Shown piece after piece: positions 9,159-18,305 of a stretch of DNA of 64,000 nt. Position 1 is the first letter of the stretch. Each line of letters starts with the position of its first letter. The notes below the pieces were generated by a model that was given only the letters and a program-made list of their open reading frames with translations, did not search any database and had not been told where the DNA came from. Position numbers and translations under genes: made by a program. The stretch covers positions 992,001 to 1,056,000 of the forward strand of contig OY969431.1 of assembly GCA_963699305.1 (NCBI GenBank), read 5' to 3'. Origin of the DNA: JBGQAS01 sp963699305 (GTDB lineage Bacteria > Chloroflexota > Anaerolineae > Anaerolineales > Anaerolineaceae).

Positions 9159-11469
9159 TTATGCCGGTTCGGGAGTTGATTCAACGATGCTTTCCAATAG
9201 GAATGTCCCCTCGCAATTCGTGCACAAAGCTTCACGCTTGTTATTGATGACAAGTAAACCTTTACAATTGGGACAGGGATTTGGAAGCGGTTTTTTCCAG
9301 GAAGTAAAATCACAGTTGGGATAATTGGCACAGGCGTAAAAGATGCGCTGCTTGCGTGTCTTCCGCTCGACAAGATCTCCACCATCCTTAGGGCAGGCAA
9401 CACCAATTTTTTCAAGCCATGCTTCAGTATGACGACAAGCTGGGAAATTATTGCAACTTACAAATTTTCCATAGCGTCCCCACCGGATGACCAGGTCGTG
9501 GCCACAATCCGGGCATATTTTTCCGATTTTTTCAAGCTCTGCCTTTTGTTCTGGCATCTCTGCTTGAGCCTTTTTTAATTGCGGCTCGAAAGTAACATAG
9601 AATTCCTTCATCACTTTCGTCCACTTCCGCTTCCCTGCAGCGATCAAATCGAGATCGCGTTCCATACCAGCAGTAAAACCGGTATTAATCACTTCGGAAA
9701 AATGGGCAACCAACAAGTCATTAACAAGGATTCCGGTATCCGTTGGGATCAACCGTTTTGCCTCTCGGTAGACGTAACCCCGTTCCTGTATCGTTGATAG
9801 GATGGGGGCATACGTGGAAGGACGTCCAATACCGAATTCCTCCAAAACCTGCACCAACGAAGCTTCTGAAAAACGCGGGGGTGGTTCAGTGAAGTGTTGT
9901 TCTGGGTTAACTTTTAATCAGGTGTTGGATTTGGTTTTCTTCCAAACCTGGAGGAATTCTTACATCTTCGGCGTCTTCTGGTTTTTTATCCTCATCTTTT
10001 GCTTCTTCATACACAATCAAATACCCAACGAATTTGACCGTTGAGCCAGATGCTCGAAATAAAAACTCCTCATTGGTCTTCCGAGAAGTCACATCTACGG
10101 AGACGGTATCAAATACTGCAGATTCCATTTGAGAAGCCATGAACCGTTGCCAGATTAGTTGATAGACTTTAAATTCCTCGGGGCTCAAGAATGCCTTAAT
10201 GGAATCAGGTACTCGGTTCACAGACGTCGGCCTGATTGCTTCATGTGCTTCCTGCGCGGAAACGGCACGGGTCGTATATTTTGGCGGTTCTTTAGGAAGA
10301 AATTCCTTGCCATACACCTTGCCAATGTACTCACGCACTTCATTCTGTGCAACTTCCGCAACGTTGGTCGAATCCGTGCGCATGTAAGTAATCAAACCTG
10401 TAGTGCCACCTTCGCCCACATCCAAACCTTCATAGAGTTGTTGTGCCAGGATCATCGTTCTGCGTGCGGTATAACCCAACTTTCTTGAAGCTTCCTGTTG
10501 AAGCGTGCTTGTGATGAAGGGAGCGGAAGGTCTCCGACGTCGTTCTCCTTTTTTAATACGGGAAATAAAATACTCACCCTTTTTCAAATCCTCGACAAGT
10601 CCGTTTACCGTGACATCATCTGGAAGGACAGGATCTTTGCCATTTAATTTTGAAAGTTTGGTCGAGTAAGTATGCTTACCACCTTCGGGTTTAAAATCAG
10701 CACCGATGCTCCAGTACTCCACAGGATTAAAAGCATCGATCTCTCGCTCGCGTTCCACGATTAAACGGAGCGCAACCGATTGAACTCTTCCAGCAGAAAG
10801 ACGGTTGCGTACTTTTTCCCAGAGCATGGGACTGATGCTGTAGCCGACCAACCGATCTAGGACCCTGCGTGCTTGCTGTGCATCCACAAGATCCATGTTG
10901 ATTTCACGCGGATTTGCAAATGCATCGTTTATCGCTGGCTCTGTAATTTCGTGGAAAACCACACGCTTGGATATTTTGGGGGGTATTTCAGCAGCTTCGA
11001 GCAAATGCCATGCAATGGCCTCCCCTTCACGGTCAGGGTCGGTTGCCAGGAATATTTCTTCAGAATGTTTGGCTAATTCTTTCAGCTCTTTTACAACTGC
11101 CTTCTTTTCATTGGGAACCCGGTACTTTGGTTGAAAGTTGTTTTCCAGGTCAACAGATAACTGTGACCTTAGTAGATCACGTACATGTCCCACGGATGCT
11201 CTGACGGTATAACCTTTGCCTAAAAACCGTCCTACGGTCTTTGCTTTTGCGGGTGATTCTACGATGACCAGTTTGCCGCTCCTACCAGCCATGGGGTCTC
11301 TGGCGGGTGCCACCATCCCCTCATGCGCTGCAGTGCGTCCAATACGGTACATTTTTGTACCGCACACTGGGCAAGTCCCCTTAGTTATTGCTGCACTGGC
11401 AGCATTGAACCCGACTTCCGGGGTTTGGATTTCTCTTTTCGTTTTACACTTTACACAATAGGCTTCCAC
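9159..11469 (-). CDS. topA: DNA topoisomerase I with extra N-terminal zinc ribbon (frame broken)
   Basis: Two frames give one type IA topoisomerase of about 770 residues. The N-terminal 50 residues are a zinc ribbon (CVKCKTK...CPVCGTK), then Toprim (KLVIVESPAKAKT, ATDPDREGEAIAWH) and the catalytic core with the active Tyr in LITYMRTDSTN. From 9857 the second frame completes the core (EEFGIGRPSTYAPI) and adds three C-terminal zinc fingers (CPDCG...C, CPKDGG...C, CPNCKG...C). The frame breaks at the TTTT run 9912-9915, where one base fewer restores HLIKVNPEQHFTEPPPRFSEA. It relaxes negative supercoils; an intact gene is expected in a living cell. Confidence 0.93.
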
Positions 11470-11478
11470 AATGAACTC

Positions 11479-12597
11479 CTACAGAAAGCGATTGTATATT
11501 TTGGATTTTGACATTTCGCGAACCAATTCGCGGATACCTTGAACATTTTCTTTCTTACAAATCAGAATGGTATCCCTAGTTTCAACAATAATCATATCAT
11601 CAAGTCCGAGGGTGACGATCATTTTTTGTGAATCCGTTTGAAAAATGAGCGAGTTTTTTGTTTCCTTCATTATCGCCAATTTGGAGGAAATGGAATTTCC
11701 GTCCTTATCAGGATTGATAATTTCAAAGAAAGATTCCCAGCTCCCAAGATCACTCCATCCAAGGTCGAATGCTTCCATAACGACCACATTTTTCGCATGT
11801 TCCATAATCCCAAAATCGATGGTTTCTTGTCTTAAGCTCTTCCATAATGACTGACTTAATTGAGAACGTTTAAAAGAATTCCTTTTAGATGCAATGATTC
11901 CAATTTTCTGATAATGATCCGGCATGAGTCTTAGGAAAGCATCTAATATTATTTTTGTTTTCCAGATGAACATGCCTGAGTTCCATAAATGATCACCACT
12001 GGTTAAGAACTTCTGTGCCACTCGTAATTTTGGTTTCTCTTTAAACTTCCTTACTTCAAATGCCCTGATTTTATTGAAAACACCCAATTTTTCACCTTGC
12101 TGGATATATCCATATCCGGTATGGGCAGTTGTAGGTTTGACGCCAAGAGTTACCAAATAACCCTGCAAGGCAGCTTGATATGATCCGACAAGACTTTGGT
12201 GGAAAGCTTCCGTATTTTTAATGATCTGATCAGCGGTTAATATAGCCATTATGGAATCTGCATCGCGTTGATAAAGGATACGGGCAGCCAGGCATATTAC
12301 CGCGGCAGTCCCTTTTGGTTGTGGTTCAAGGATAAAATTTTTCCTCGTTAACCTGGGAATCTGAATCATAAATTCTCTTGCCTGAGATTCAGAAGTGACG
12401 ATTAATATATGATCCAGAGAGAATAATCCTTGTAACCTGTCAATTGCCATTTGAAAAAGCGTTCGGTTCCCGATCACACGAAGCATTTGCTTTGGACGCT
12501 TTACGCGAGATAACGGCCATAACCGGGTTCCACCACCACCAGCCATGATCACAGCATAATAATGTTCAAGCTTTTGAGTCAACGCGATATTCTCCAA
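11479..12597 (-). CDS. manC: Mannose-1-phosphate guanylyltransferase
   Basis: This 372-residue nucleotidyltransferase forms GDP-mannose from mannose-1-phosphate and GTP. It has the signature YYAVIMAGGGGTRLWPLSR near residues 13-31, followed by PKQML, LTADQII (the metal site region) and FKEKP with NSGMFIWK. It is the GT-A-type ManC without the C-terminal isomerase domain. The start is a TTG at 12597 inside the end of dprA (32-base overlap); the first later ATG falls inside the active-site motif and is too late. GDP-mannose would feed cell-surface glycan synthesis. Confidence 0.92.
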   Translation of the reverse strand: MENIALTQKLEHYYAVIMAGGGGTRLWPLSRVKRPKQMLRVIGNRTLFQMAIDRLQGLFSLDHILIVTSESQAREFMIQIPRLTRKNFILEPQPKGTAAVICLAARILYQRDADSIMAILTADQIIKNTEAFHQSLVGSYQAALQGYLVTLGVKPTTAHTGYGYIQQGEKLGVFNKIRAFEVRKFKEKPKLRVAQKFLTSGDHLWNSGMFIWKTKIILDAFLRLMPDHYQKIGIIASKRNSFKRSQLSQSLWKSLRQETIDFGIMEHAKNVVVMEAFDLGWSDLGSWESFFEIINPDKDGNSISSKLAIMKETKNSLIFQTDSQKMIVTLGLDDMIIVETRDTILICKKENVQGIRELVREMSKSKIYNRFL

Positions 12598-13684
12598 GAG
12601 GTTCTTTGATCAACATATACGTAGTACTATCGGATTGTCGTATCATTCCCTTCAATTCCATCATGATGAGCGTCGCAGATACTTGATCGATAGCCAATCC
12701 TGTCTGTGCAGTCAGTTCATCAATGGAGTAATTATCCTGGGTCAATATCGTTAATAATTTGGATTCAATTTCATCAGCAGGTATCAGCAATCTCGCTTGT
12801 TTATGTGCCTGCACATTTTCCACATTCAATATCTCCAAAAGATTCTCAATTGTAAGCAATGGATGAGCTCCGTCACGGATCAACCGATTGCACCCTTTGC
12901 TTTGTGGAGAATAAATACCCCCCGGCACTGCAAAGACCTCTCTGCCTTGTTCAGCTGCAAAAGATCCTGTGATGAGTGCTCCACTCGTTTCCCCGGCTTC
13001 AACAATCACCACAGCTTGTGCTAAACCGGATATGATCCGGTTGCGCGGTGGAAAGTTGTTGCTATCAGGAGGTGTGCCTGGAGCGTACTCACTGATGATT
13101 GCACCAGAGTTTATTATCTCCTCGGCTAATTTCCTGTTTTCCGGTGGGGAAATCTGGTCCACGCCACAACCTAGCACTCCAATCGTTCTCCCGCCGGATC
13201 TAATTGCAGCTTGATGAGCAATGGAATCAATCCCTCTTGCCAACCCGCTTACGATGGTGAATCCATTTCGCACCAAAGCCGAGGAAACATCCTCAGTCAC
13301 TTGTTTTCCATAGGTGGTCATCCTGCGTGTCCCAACAATCGCGATCGCCCAATCATTCGCAGGTGACAATTCACCCCGGAAATATAAAACGGGTGGTGGC
13401 TGATCTATTTCTTTTAATCTCTTTGGATATTGATCATCCAACCATGTGATGACATTGATTTTTTGCTTATTAATATTTTTCCAGTTAAGTTCAAGATCAA
13501 TTTTGGATCGCAGTCGAAGAAAATTTTCGATGATTCGTTGATTTAACCCTGCAGATGATAATTGTTCGGTCGGAGCATTCCACGCCTGTTTGAGGGAGCC
13601 AAAATGATCCAGAAGCGCTTTTAATCGGACAGCGCCTATGCCGCGCACATGGTTGAATCCAACCCAATAAATTTTTTCTTCCAT
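12566..13684 (-). CDS. dprA: DNA-processing protein DprA
   Basis: The 372-residue protein has the DprA layout: N-terminal helix-hairpin-helix-like region, a Rossmann domain with AIVGTRRMTTYGKQVTEDV, the signature SGLARGIDSIAHQAA near residues 142-156, ALITGSFAAEQGREVFAVPG, and a C-terminal winged helix around residues 300-360. DprA binds single-stranded DNA and loads RecA during natural transformation. Its ATG lies 10 nt after the corrected rimM stop, within the rpsP-rimM cluster. Confidence 0.94.
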   Translation of the reverse strand: MEEKIYWVGFNHVRGIGAVRLKALLDHFGSLKQAWNAPTEQLSSAGLNQRIIENFLRLRSKIDLELNWKNINKQKINVITWLDDQYPKRLKEIDQPPPVLYFRGELSPANDWAIAIVGTRRMTTYGKQVTEDVSSALVRNGFTIVSGLARGIDSIAHQAAIRSGGRTIGVLGCGVDQISPPENRKLAEEIINSGAIISEYAPGTPPDSNNFPPRNRIISGLAQAVVIVEAGETSGALITGSFAAEQGREVFAVPGGIYSPQSKGCNRLIRDGAHPLLTIENLLEILNVENVQAHKQARLLIPADEIESKLLTILTQDNYSIDELTAQTGLAIDQVSATLIMMELKGMIRQSDSTTYMLIKEPLGEYRVDSKA

Positions 13685-13694
13685 GGAATATTAA

Positions 13695-14253
13695 TTATAC
13701 CCACTCCGGTTGCTTTACTTTTAATATAATTCTCTTTTAAATTAATTTCGAGGATTACGCTATCGATGGCTGGAATAAGTATTTCGGGCAAATTATCCCT
13801 CTTTATTACATAGACCTTATTTGCGCCTGTAGTGATAATTTCATCGACGACACCTATCGATACAGCATGTTCATCGATTACATTCAATCCGATAATCTCA
13901 TGATAATAGTATTGCCCTTTGGGTAATTTGGGGGTTTCCGATTTTCGAACAAACAATACTTGGTTTGTGAGTTTTCGGACTTCTTCAATAGAATCGATTC
14001 CTTCAAAACCCAACAACAATAATTTGTCATGAGGTCTTACACTTTTAATGACAATTTCTGAATGACTGCTTCCTATAAAAAGGGTTTTCCCGGGTGTAAT
14101 TCGTTCCGGAAAATCTGTAAGAATGTCCAAAATGATCTCGCCATGTAATCCGTGAGACCGTCGGAGTTGACCGATGGCTAAGAATACAGGCTCGCCTGGT
14201 TTTGGCGAGCCTGTTGAGCCGCTCGATTTATTCTTCCTAAGTGTTTGAGACAT
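13695..14253 (-). CDS. rimM: Ribosome maturation factor RimM (C-terminal frame broken)
   Basis: The protein is RimM, needed for 30S maturation: an N-terminal domain with LAIGQLRRSHGLHGE near residues 25-39 and a PRC-barrel domain with YYYHEIIGLNVI and LPEILIPAI. As written the frame runs on to 13636 with a non-family tail. One base fewer in the A run near 13725 (coding strand ATTAAAAG) gives the tail VKQPEWV and a stop at 13695-13697, which also removes the long overlap with dprA; I use that end. The N terminus carries an unusual Ser/Gly/Pro-rich extension of about 20 residues that encodes a strong hairpin. Confidence 0.85.
14186..14214 (-). other. 11-bp perfect hairpin in the 5' coding region of rimM
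   Basis: ACAGGCTCGCC pairs with GGCGAGCCTGT around a 7-nt loop, in the part of rimM encoding its N-terminal Ser/Gly/Pro-rich extension. No U tract follows on the transcribed strand, so it is not a standard terminator. It may affect rimM translation or mRNA stability. Confidence 0.6.
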
Positions 14254-14496
14254 TTAATGAGGTTCGATCACATCCAATGATGCTTGTTTTCCGTCAACCG
14301 CAGCAGCTACGCGCAAGAGAACACGCATGGCATTGGCAACTTTTCCACCTTTTCCAATGACTCTTCCCATGTCTTCCTTAGCCACTTGAAGACTCAAGTG
14401 AGTTCTGCTTCCTGCTCTCTCCTGGCGGACAATGACTTTGGTAGGATCATCGACAAGCGCAAGCGCAATATATTCAATTAATTCTTTCACAGGCAC
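14254..14496 (-). CDS. khpA: KH-domain RNA-binding protein KhpA
   Basis: This 80-residue protein is a single KH domain with the canonical GxxG loop in MGRVIGKGGKVANAMR near residues 43-58. It matches KhpA (YlqC/YlqD-type small KH protein), an RNA-binding partner of KhpB in Gram-positive bacteria. It lies between rpsP and rimM, the usual place for this gene, and its stop abuts the rimM start without a gap. Confidence 0.95.
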   Translation of the reverse strand: MPVKELIEYIALALVDDPTKVIVRQERAGSRTHLSLQVAKEDMGRVIGKGGKVANAMRVLLRVAAAVDGKQASLDVIEPH

Positions 14497-14513
14497 TCCC
14501 TTTTGTGGAAGTA

Positions 14514-15008
14514 TTATTCTGCAGGTTTTATTTCTTCGGCTGCTTTAGGTTCTTCAACAGGTTTAACTTCCTCAGCTACTTTTTTTTCTTCAGCAGGTTT
14601 TTCTTCGACTTTTGGCTTTTCTACTTTAGTCTCTGCAGGTTTTGTTTCATTCTTTGAAACAGTTTTAGGCTGTTTCTTCTTAGGTTCGGTTGCTTTCGGT
14701 TTTCCATTAATCTTGGCATCTTCCAGGATTTTATCCAATGGTTCACCAGCTTTTAAGCGTGAAAATCGATCCATCAGGTGTATGCTGTTGAACAATTTTA
14801 AAACAGATTCCGTCGGTTGAGCACCTTTTTGCATCCATTCGTAGATTCTGTCTTCTTTCACTTCCAAGGTAGTCGGATTGGTGCGGGGATTGTAGAATCC
14901 AAGGATTTCCAGGAAACGACCATCGCGTGGGCTTTCTTTATCAGCCGCCACAAGGCGATACGTCGATTGATTTTTTAATCCCATTCTGCGTAAGCGAATA
15001 CGTACCAT
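14514..15008 (-). CDS. rpsP: 30S ribosomal protein S16 with long charged C-terminal tail
   Basis: Residues 1-90 are a standard bS16: MVRIRLRRMGLKNQSTYR, then DGRFLEILGFYNP and DRIYEWMQKGAQPTESV. bS16 usually ends at about 80-90 residues; this one continues with about 70 residues of Lys/Glu/Pro/Ala repeats (PKVEEKPAEEKK-like units), a disordered, highly charged tail. The tail follows from the DNA in the same frame without a frameshift signature. The gene sits between ffh and khpA. Confidence 0.95.
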   Translation of the reverse strand: MVRIRLRRMGLKNQSTYRLVAADKESPRDGRFLEILGFYNPRTNPTTLEVKEDRIYEWMQKGAQPTESVLKLFNSIHLMDRFSRLKAGEPLDKILEDAKINGKPKATEPKKKQPKTVSKNETKPAETKVEKPKVEEKPAEEKKVAEEVKPVEEPKAAEEIKPAE

Positions 15009-15094
15009 GAATTATTTACTCCTCTTTCGTTGAACTAGCACTCAATTATAAACCAAAAATTCCAATCTTTGCCATCATCTTGAAAAAAGGTAAA

Positions 15095-16417
15095 TCATCC
15101 GAATAATTTTGGAAGTCCCCTTCCACCTGTTTTTCCGAGAGTTTTCATCAACCGTTGCATATCCCGAAATTGCTTCAATAAACGATTAACATCCTGCACT
15201 TCCAAACCAGCTCCACGTGCAATGCGTCTTCTCCGACTGGCATTGAGTGTTTCAGGATATCTTCGTTCGCGCACTGACATCGAGTTAATAATTGATTCAG
15301 TTACCTTCAATTGTTTTTCTGCTTCACCGGGATCCATCTGACGAGCTGATTGTCCCATCTGTCCGGGCATCATATCCATCACTTGCTGGAATGACCCCAT
15401 TTTCTTAATTTGCTTGATCTGATCGGCAAAATCCTCCAGCGAGAATTCGCCCTTCATCATTTTCTGAGCTTGTTTCGTGGCAGTTTTTTGATCGTATGCT
15501 GTTTCAGCCTTCTCGATTAATCCGATGATGTCGCCCATTCCAAGAATTCGCGATGAGAGACGTGCTGGATCAAAAGCCTCCAGCGCATCCATTCCTTCTC
15601 CAACGCCAATGAATTTGATTGGTACCTGGGTGACATACCGTATGGAGATCGCGGCCCCTCCCCTTGCATCACCATCCATTTTGGTAAAAATCAGCCCGGT
15701 TATCTGGATGGCATCACGGAAACCTTCCGCGATTGGAAGCGCTGCTTGGCCGATCATCGAATCCACAACGAGTAAAACATCCGAAATTTTCACTTTTTGA
15801 GATATGGTTTTTAACTCATCCATCAATTGTGCGTCGATTTGGGATCGTCCTGCTGTATCCACAACCATGACGGAATATCCGCCTTTCGACGCAGTGATAA
15901 AAGCATCTTTGACTAATTCCGGAGGCGGTTTCTTTTCATCTGAAAATACCGGGACGTCTATTTTTTCACCCAAAATTAGCAGTTGCTTAATGGCTGCCGG
16001 ACGATAAGGATCCGCAGCAACCAGTAGAACTCGTTCGCCTTTATTTCTAAGCAGCTTGGCTAATTTAGCAGCAGCAGTCGTCTTACCTGAACCCTGCAGT
16101 CCAACAAGCAGGATTACCCAAGGTTGTTCACCTGTAAGGTTCAGCCGTACTGGATCTCCCAATAATCGGATCAATTCTTCATTGACTATCTTAATGACCT
16201 GTTGTCCGGGGTTTAAAGCTTCGGAAACTTCTGAACCAATGGAACGTTGACGAATATTCTTCACAAATTCTTTTACAACGCTGTAATGAACGTCGGCTTC
16301 GAGCAATGCAAGCCTTACTTCCCGCATTGCTGCATCCACATCAGCTTCGTTGAGTTTTCCCCGCTTGCGCAACCCGCTAAAAATTTGATTTAAACGTTGA
16401 GTGAGAGTTTCAAACAT
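15095..16417 (-). CDS. ffh: Signal recognition particle protein Ffh
   Basis: The 440-residue protein has the N domain, the SRP-type G domain with VGLQGSGKTTAAAKLA near residues 105-120, DTAGRSQID, and TKMDGDARGGAA, and a methionine-rich M domain (residues 300-430) with the MPGQMG and RRRRIARG segments that bind 4.5S/SRP RNA. It delivers membrane and secreted proteins to FtsY. It is the first gene of the ffh-rpsP-khpA-rimM-dprA-manC-topA run, with a good sigma-70-like promoter upstream. Confidence 0.97.
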   Translation of the reverse strand: MFETLTQRLNQIFSGLRKRGKLNEADVDAAMREVRLALLEADVHYSVVKEFVKNIRQRSIGSEVSEALNPGQQVIKIVNEELIRLLGDPVRLNLTGEQPWVILLVGLQGSGKTTAAAKLAKLLRNKGERVLLVAADPYRPAAIKQLLILGEKIDVPVFSDEKKPPPELVKDAFITASKGGYSVMVVDTAGRSQIDAQLMDELKTISQKVKISDVLLVVDSMIGQAALPIAEGFRDAIQITGLIFTKMDGDARGGAAISIRYVTQVPIKFIGVGEGMDALEAFDPARLSSRILGMGDIIGLIEKAETAYDQKTATKQAQKMMKGEFSLEDFADQIKQIKKMGSFQQVMDMMPGQMGQSARQMDPGEAEKQLKVTESIINSMSVRERRYPETLNASRRRRIARGAGLEVQDVNRLLKQFRDMQRLMKTLGKTGGRGLPKLFG

Positions 16418-16458
16418 GGTTTTCTGGAAATATCCATCAAATTGTAATGAAAAAGTGG

Positions 16459-16487
16459 ATTCTAGTCTGAAAACATATGCCCGTCAA
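16459..16487 (-). promoter_or_regulatory. Housekeeping sigma promoter of the ffh operon
   Basis: On the minus strand TTGACG (16482-16487) and TAGAAT (16459-16464) are separated by exactly 17 nt. The predicted start gives a leader of about 35 nt ahead of ffh. Confidence 0.75.
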
Positions 16488-16493
16488 GAAAGG

Positions 16494-17237
16494 TCATTTT
16501 TGTTTCTTGAAAAGACGAATCGGATGTTGCTCTTTTTGAGTTGCGTATCGGAACTGGAAAAGAGCTCCAATGATGGAAAGGATAATCCAACTGGTCAGAA
16601 GAAAGATCCCATACGCATGAATTGTTTCTGACAAAAAACTCAAAGTAAACAATTGATTGGAATGTGTCATCCAATAATACCCAACAGCAAGTGGCAAGAC
16701 GATCCATGCTGCTCCCCAGATGGCTGTGCTTGAAATGACAATCGGGCGTTGAAAAAATATGGCTAGTACACCAACAACAATTGCAATAATAATATGGAGA
16801 AAAATCGTGTTCCCAAGAGCTTGTCTCATTGCAAAAAGACTAAATTGATTACTGAAAATCACCTCAAAAGCTTTTGGCGAAAAAATCAAGGCGGAAAGAA
16901 AAAAACCGATGATTGCCCCTGTGATAAAAGTCAAGATACGATTTAATGAGATGGAAAACAAAAAACCTACAATTCCGCCGATCAAGAAACCTGCTCCAAG
17001 CATTATCAATGTTGAAACTGTATCATGCCTGGCGAGGCTGAAAGGAAAAATGACCAAAAATCCTAATAACCCACCGATGAAGAATCCAGCTGATTTGACT
17101 CCACCCATGAATCGACGATACCCCCAAAAACAGGCGATAAAGCCGCCAATAATCAAAACGATCAATAGAATCGGGATACCAATTGATAAAAGAGTCAATT
17201 TAGGCTCCTTAATTCGAATCCTTTTTATTTGTAGCAT
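16494..17237 (-). CDS. Polytopic membrane protein (DUF4203 / TMEM198-like)
   Basis: The 247-residue protein has about seven transmembrane helices with small-residue-rich repeats such as GFFIGGLLGFLVIF and AGFLIGGIVGFLF, resembling DUF4203/TMEM198-type proteins. Function is unknown. The gene lies upstream of ffh on the same strand, with the ffh promoter between its stop and ffh. The family match is tentative. Confidence 0.6.
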   Translation of the reverse strand: MLQIKRIRIKEPKLTLLSIGIPILLIVLIIGGFIACFWGYRRFMGGVKSAGFFIGGLLGFLVIFPFSLARHDTVSTLIMLGAGFLIGGIVGFLFSISLNRILTFITGAIIGFFLSALIFSPKAFEVIFSNQFSLFAMRQALGNTIFLHIIIAIVVGVLAIFFQRPIVISSTAIWGAAWIVLPLAVGYYWMTHSNQLFTLSFLSETIHAYGIFLLTSWIILSIIGALFQFRYATQKEQHPIRLFKKQK

Positions 17238-17362
17238 GCTTAAGGATTGACGTCAATTAGTCTTTTCTAATGTTTATGTTAGGATTTTCAACGTAACTAT
17301 CGCTATAAAGGTGGGTTATTGCATAAAGATTATCGAATTACTAAACAAAATGGAGCACTACA

Positions 17363-18223
17363 ATGGCAAAAATTGCTATAGTTACCGATAGTTCAGCATA
17401 TATTCCGAACTCGTTAATTGAAGGTTTACCAATTTTCACCATCCCTTTGGTGGTGCTTTGGGATGGTCAAACCTTCCTGGATGGCATGGATATTCAACCT
17501 GCAGCTTTCTATGAACGCTTGAAAACCTCAAAAACACTACCTACTACTTCGCAGCCTTCTCCAAAAGCGTTCATTGATTTCTACCGACCACTCCTTGAGC
17601 AAGGATATGAGATCCTGAGCATTCACATTTCAACCAAACTTTCTGGAACTATAGACTCTGCGAACCAGGCAAAACAAGCGTTGAAAGATAAGCGTATCCA
17701 TGTTTTTGATTCCACTTCTGCGAGCATGGGTATGGGTTTTCAAGTATTGGCTGCGGCTAGGCTGGTTTCACAAGGTGGAAATATTAATGATTGTCTGGCA
17801 TTGTTGGAAAAAGCTCGTGCAAATTCAGGAGCGGTTTTTCTAGTTAAAACATTGGAATTTCTTCATCGAGGAGGCCGCATTGGCGGCGCTGCAGCGTTTC
17901 TGGGTACTGTGATTGATTTAAAACCGATTCTCGAAATCCGTGATGGGAGAATAGAAGCGTTGGAGAAAGTACGAACGATGAGCAAAGCTATCGACCGCAT
18001 GCTGGATATTTTCGAATCCAAATTAATCAAGTTGGGAGATCCTATCCATATTTCTTCTTTATATGCAGATACACCCGAGGCTGCTGAAATTCTCCTCGAA
18101 AGAGCTAAGCAACGCTTTGGGAGTAATACAATTTTGGACGCATCTCTGACTCCCGTAAGCCCAGCAATAGGAACACATGTCGGCCCAGGTACGATGGGTT
18201 TATGCTATCTGGCGGGTTTGTAA
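17363..18223 (+). CDS. DegV family fatty-acid-binding protein
   Basis: This 286-residue protein matches the DegV family: N-terminal IAIVTDSSAYIP, TTSQPSPKAF near residues 54-63, ISTKLSGTIDSA, and a C-terminal domain with GTHVGPGTMGLCYL. In Gram-positive bacteria DegV/FakB proteins bind fatty acids for phosphorylation by FakA; no FakA homologue is in the window. An AATGGAG Shine-Dalgarno sequence lies 9 nt before the ATG. It is followed by a terminator, so it is probably monocistronic. Confidence 0.92.
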   Translation: MAKIAIVTDSSAYIPNSLIEGLPIFTIPLVVLWDGQTFLDGMDIQPAAFYERLKTSKTLPTTSQPSPKAFIDFYRPLLEQGYEILSIHISTKLSGTIDSANQAKQALKDKRIHVFDSTSASMGMGFQVLAAARLVSQGGNINDCLALLEKARANSGAVFLVKTLEFLHRGGRIGGAAAFLGTVIDLKPILEIRDGRIEALEKVRTMSKAIDRMLDIFESKLIKLGDPIHISSLYADTPEAAEILLERAKQRFGSNTILDASLTPVSPAIGTHVGPGTMGLCYLAGL

Positions 18224-18235
18224 TCCTCGTCTCCT

Positions 18236-18265
18236 AAAAAGGACGGCTATCGTGCCGCCCTTTTT
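18236..18265 (+). terminator. Terminator after the DegV gene
   Basis: AAAAAGG-CGGC pairs with GCCG-CCTTTTT across one A/C mismatch, with loop TATCGT and a T run. Confidence 0.8.
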
Positions 18266-18305
18266 ATTTTGGTAAAATAGTTGAAAATAATATCAGAGGT
18301 CTTCG

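Noticed and set aside
13636..13694. RimM tail overlapping dprA
   Set aside because: It is out of frame after an extra A; the corrected frame ends at 13697.
14186..14214. Hairpin as a terminator
   Set aside because: No U run follows on the transcribed strand and it lies inside rimM.
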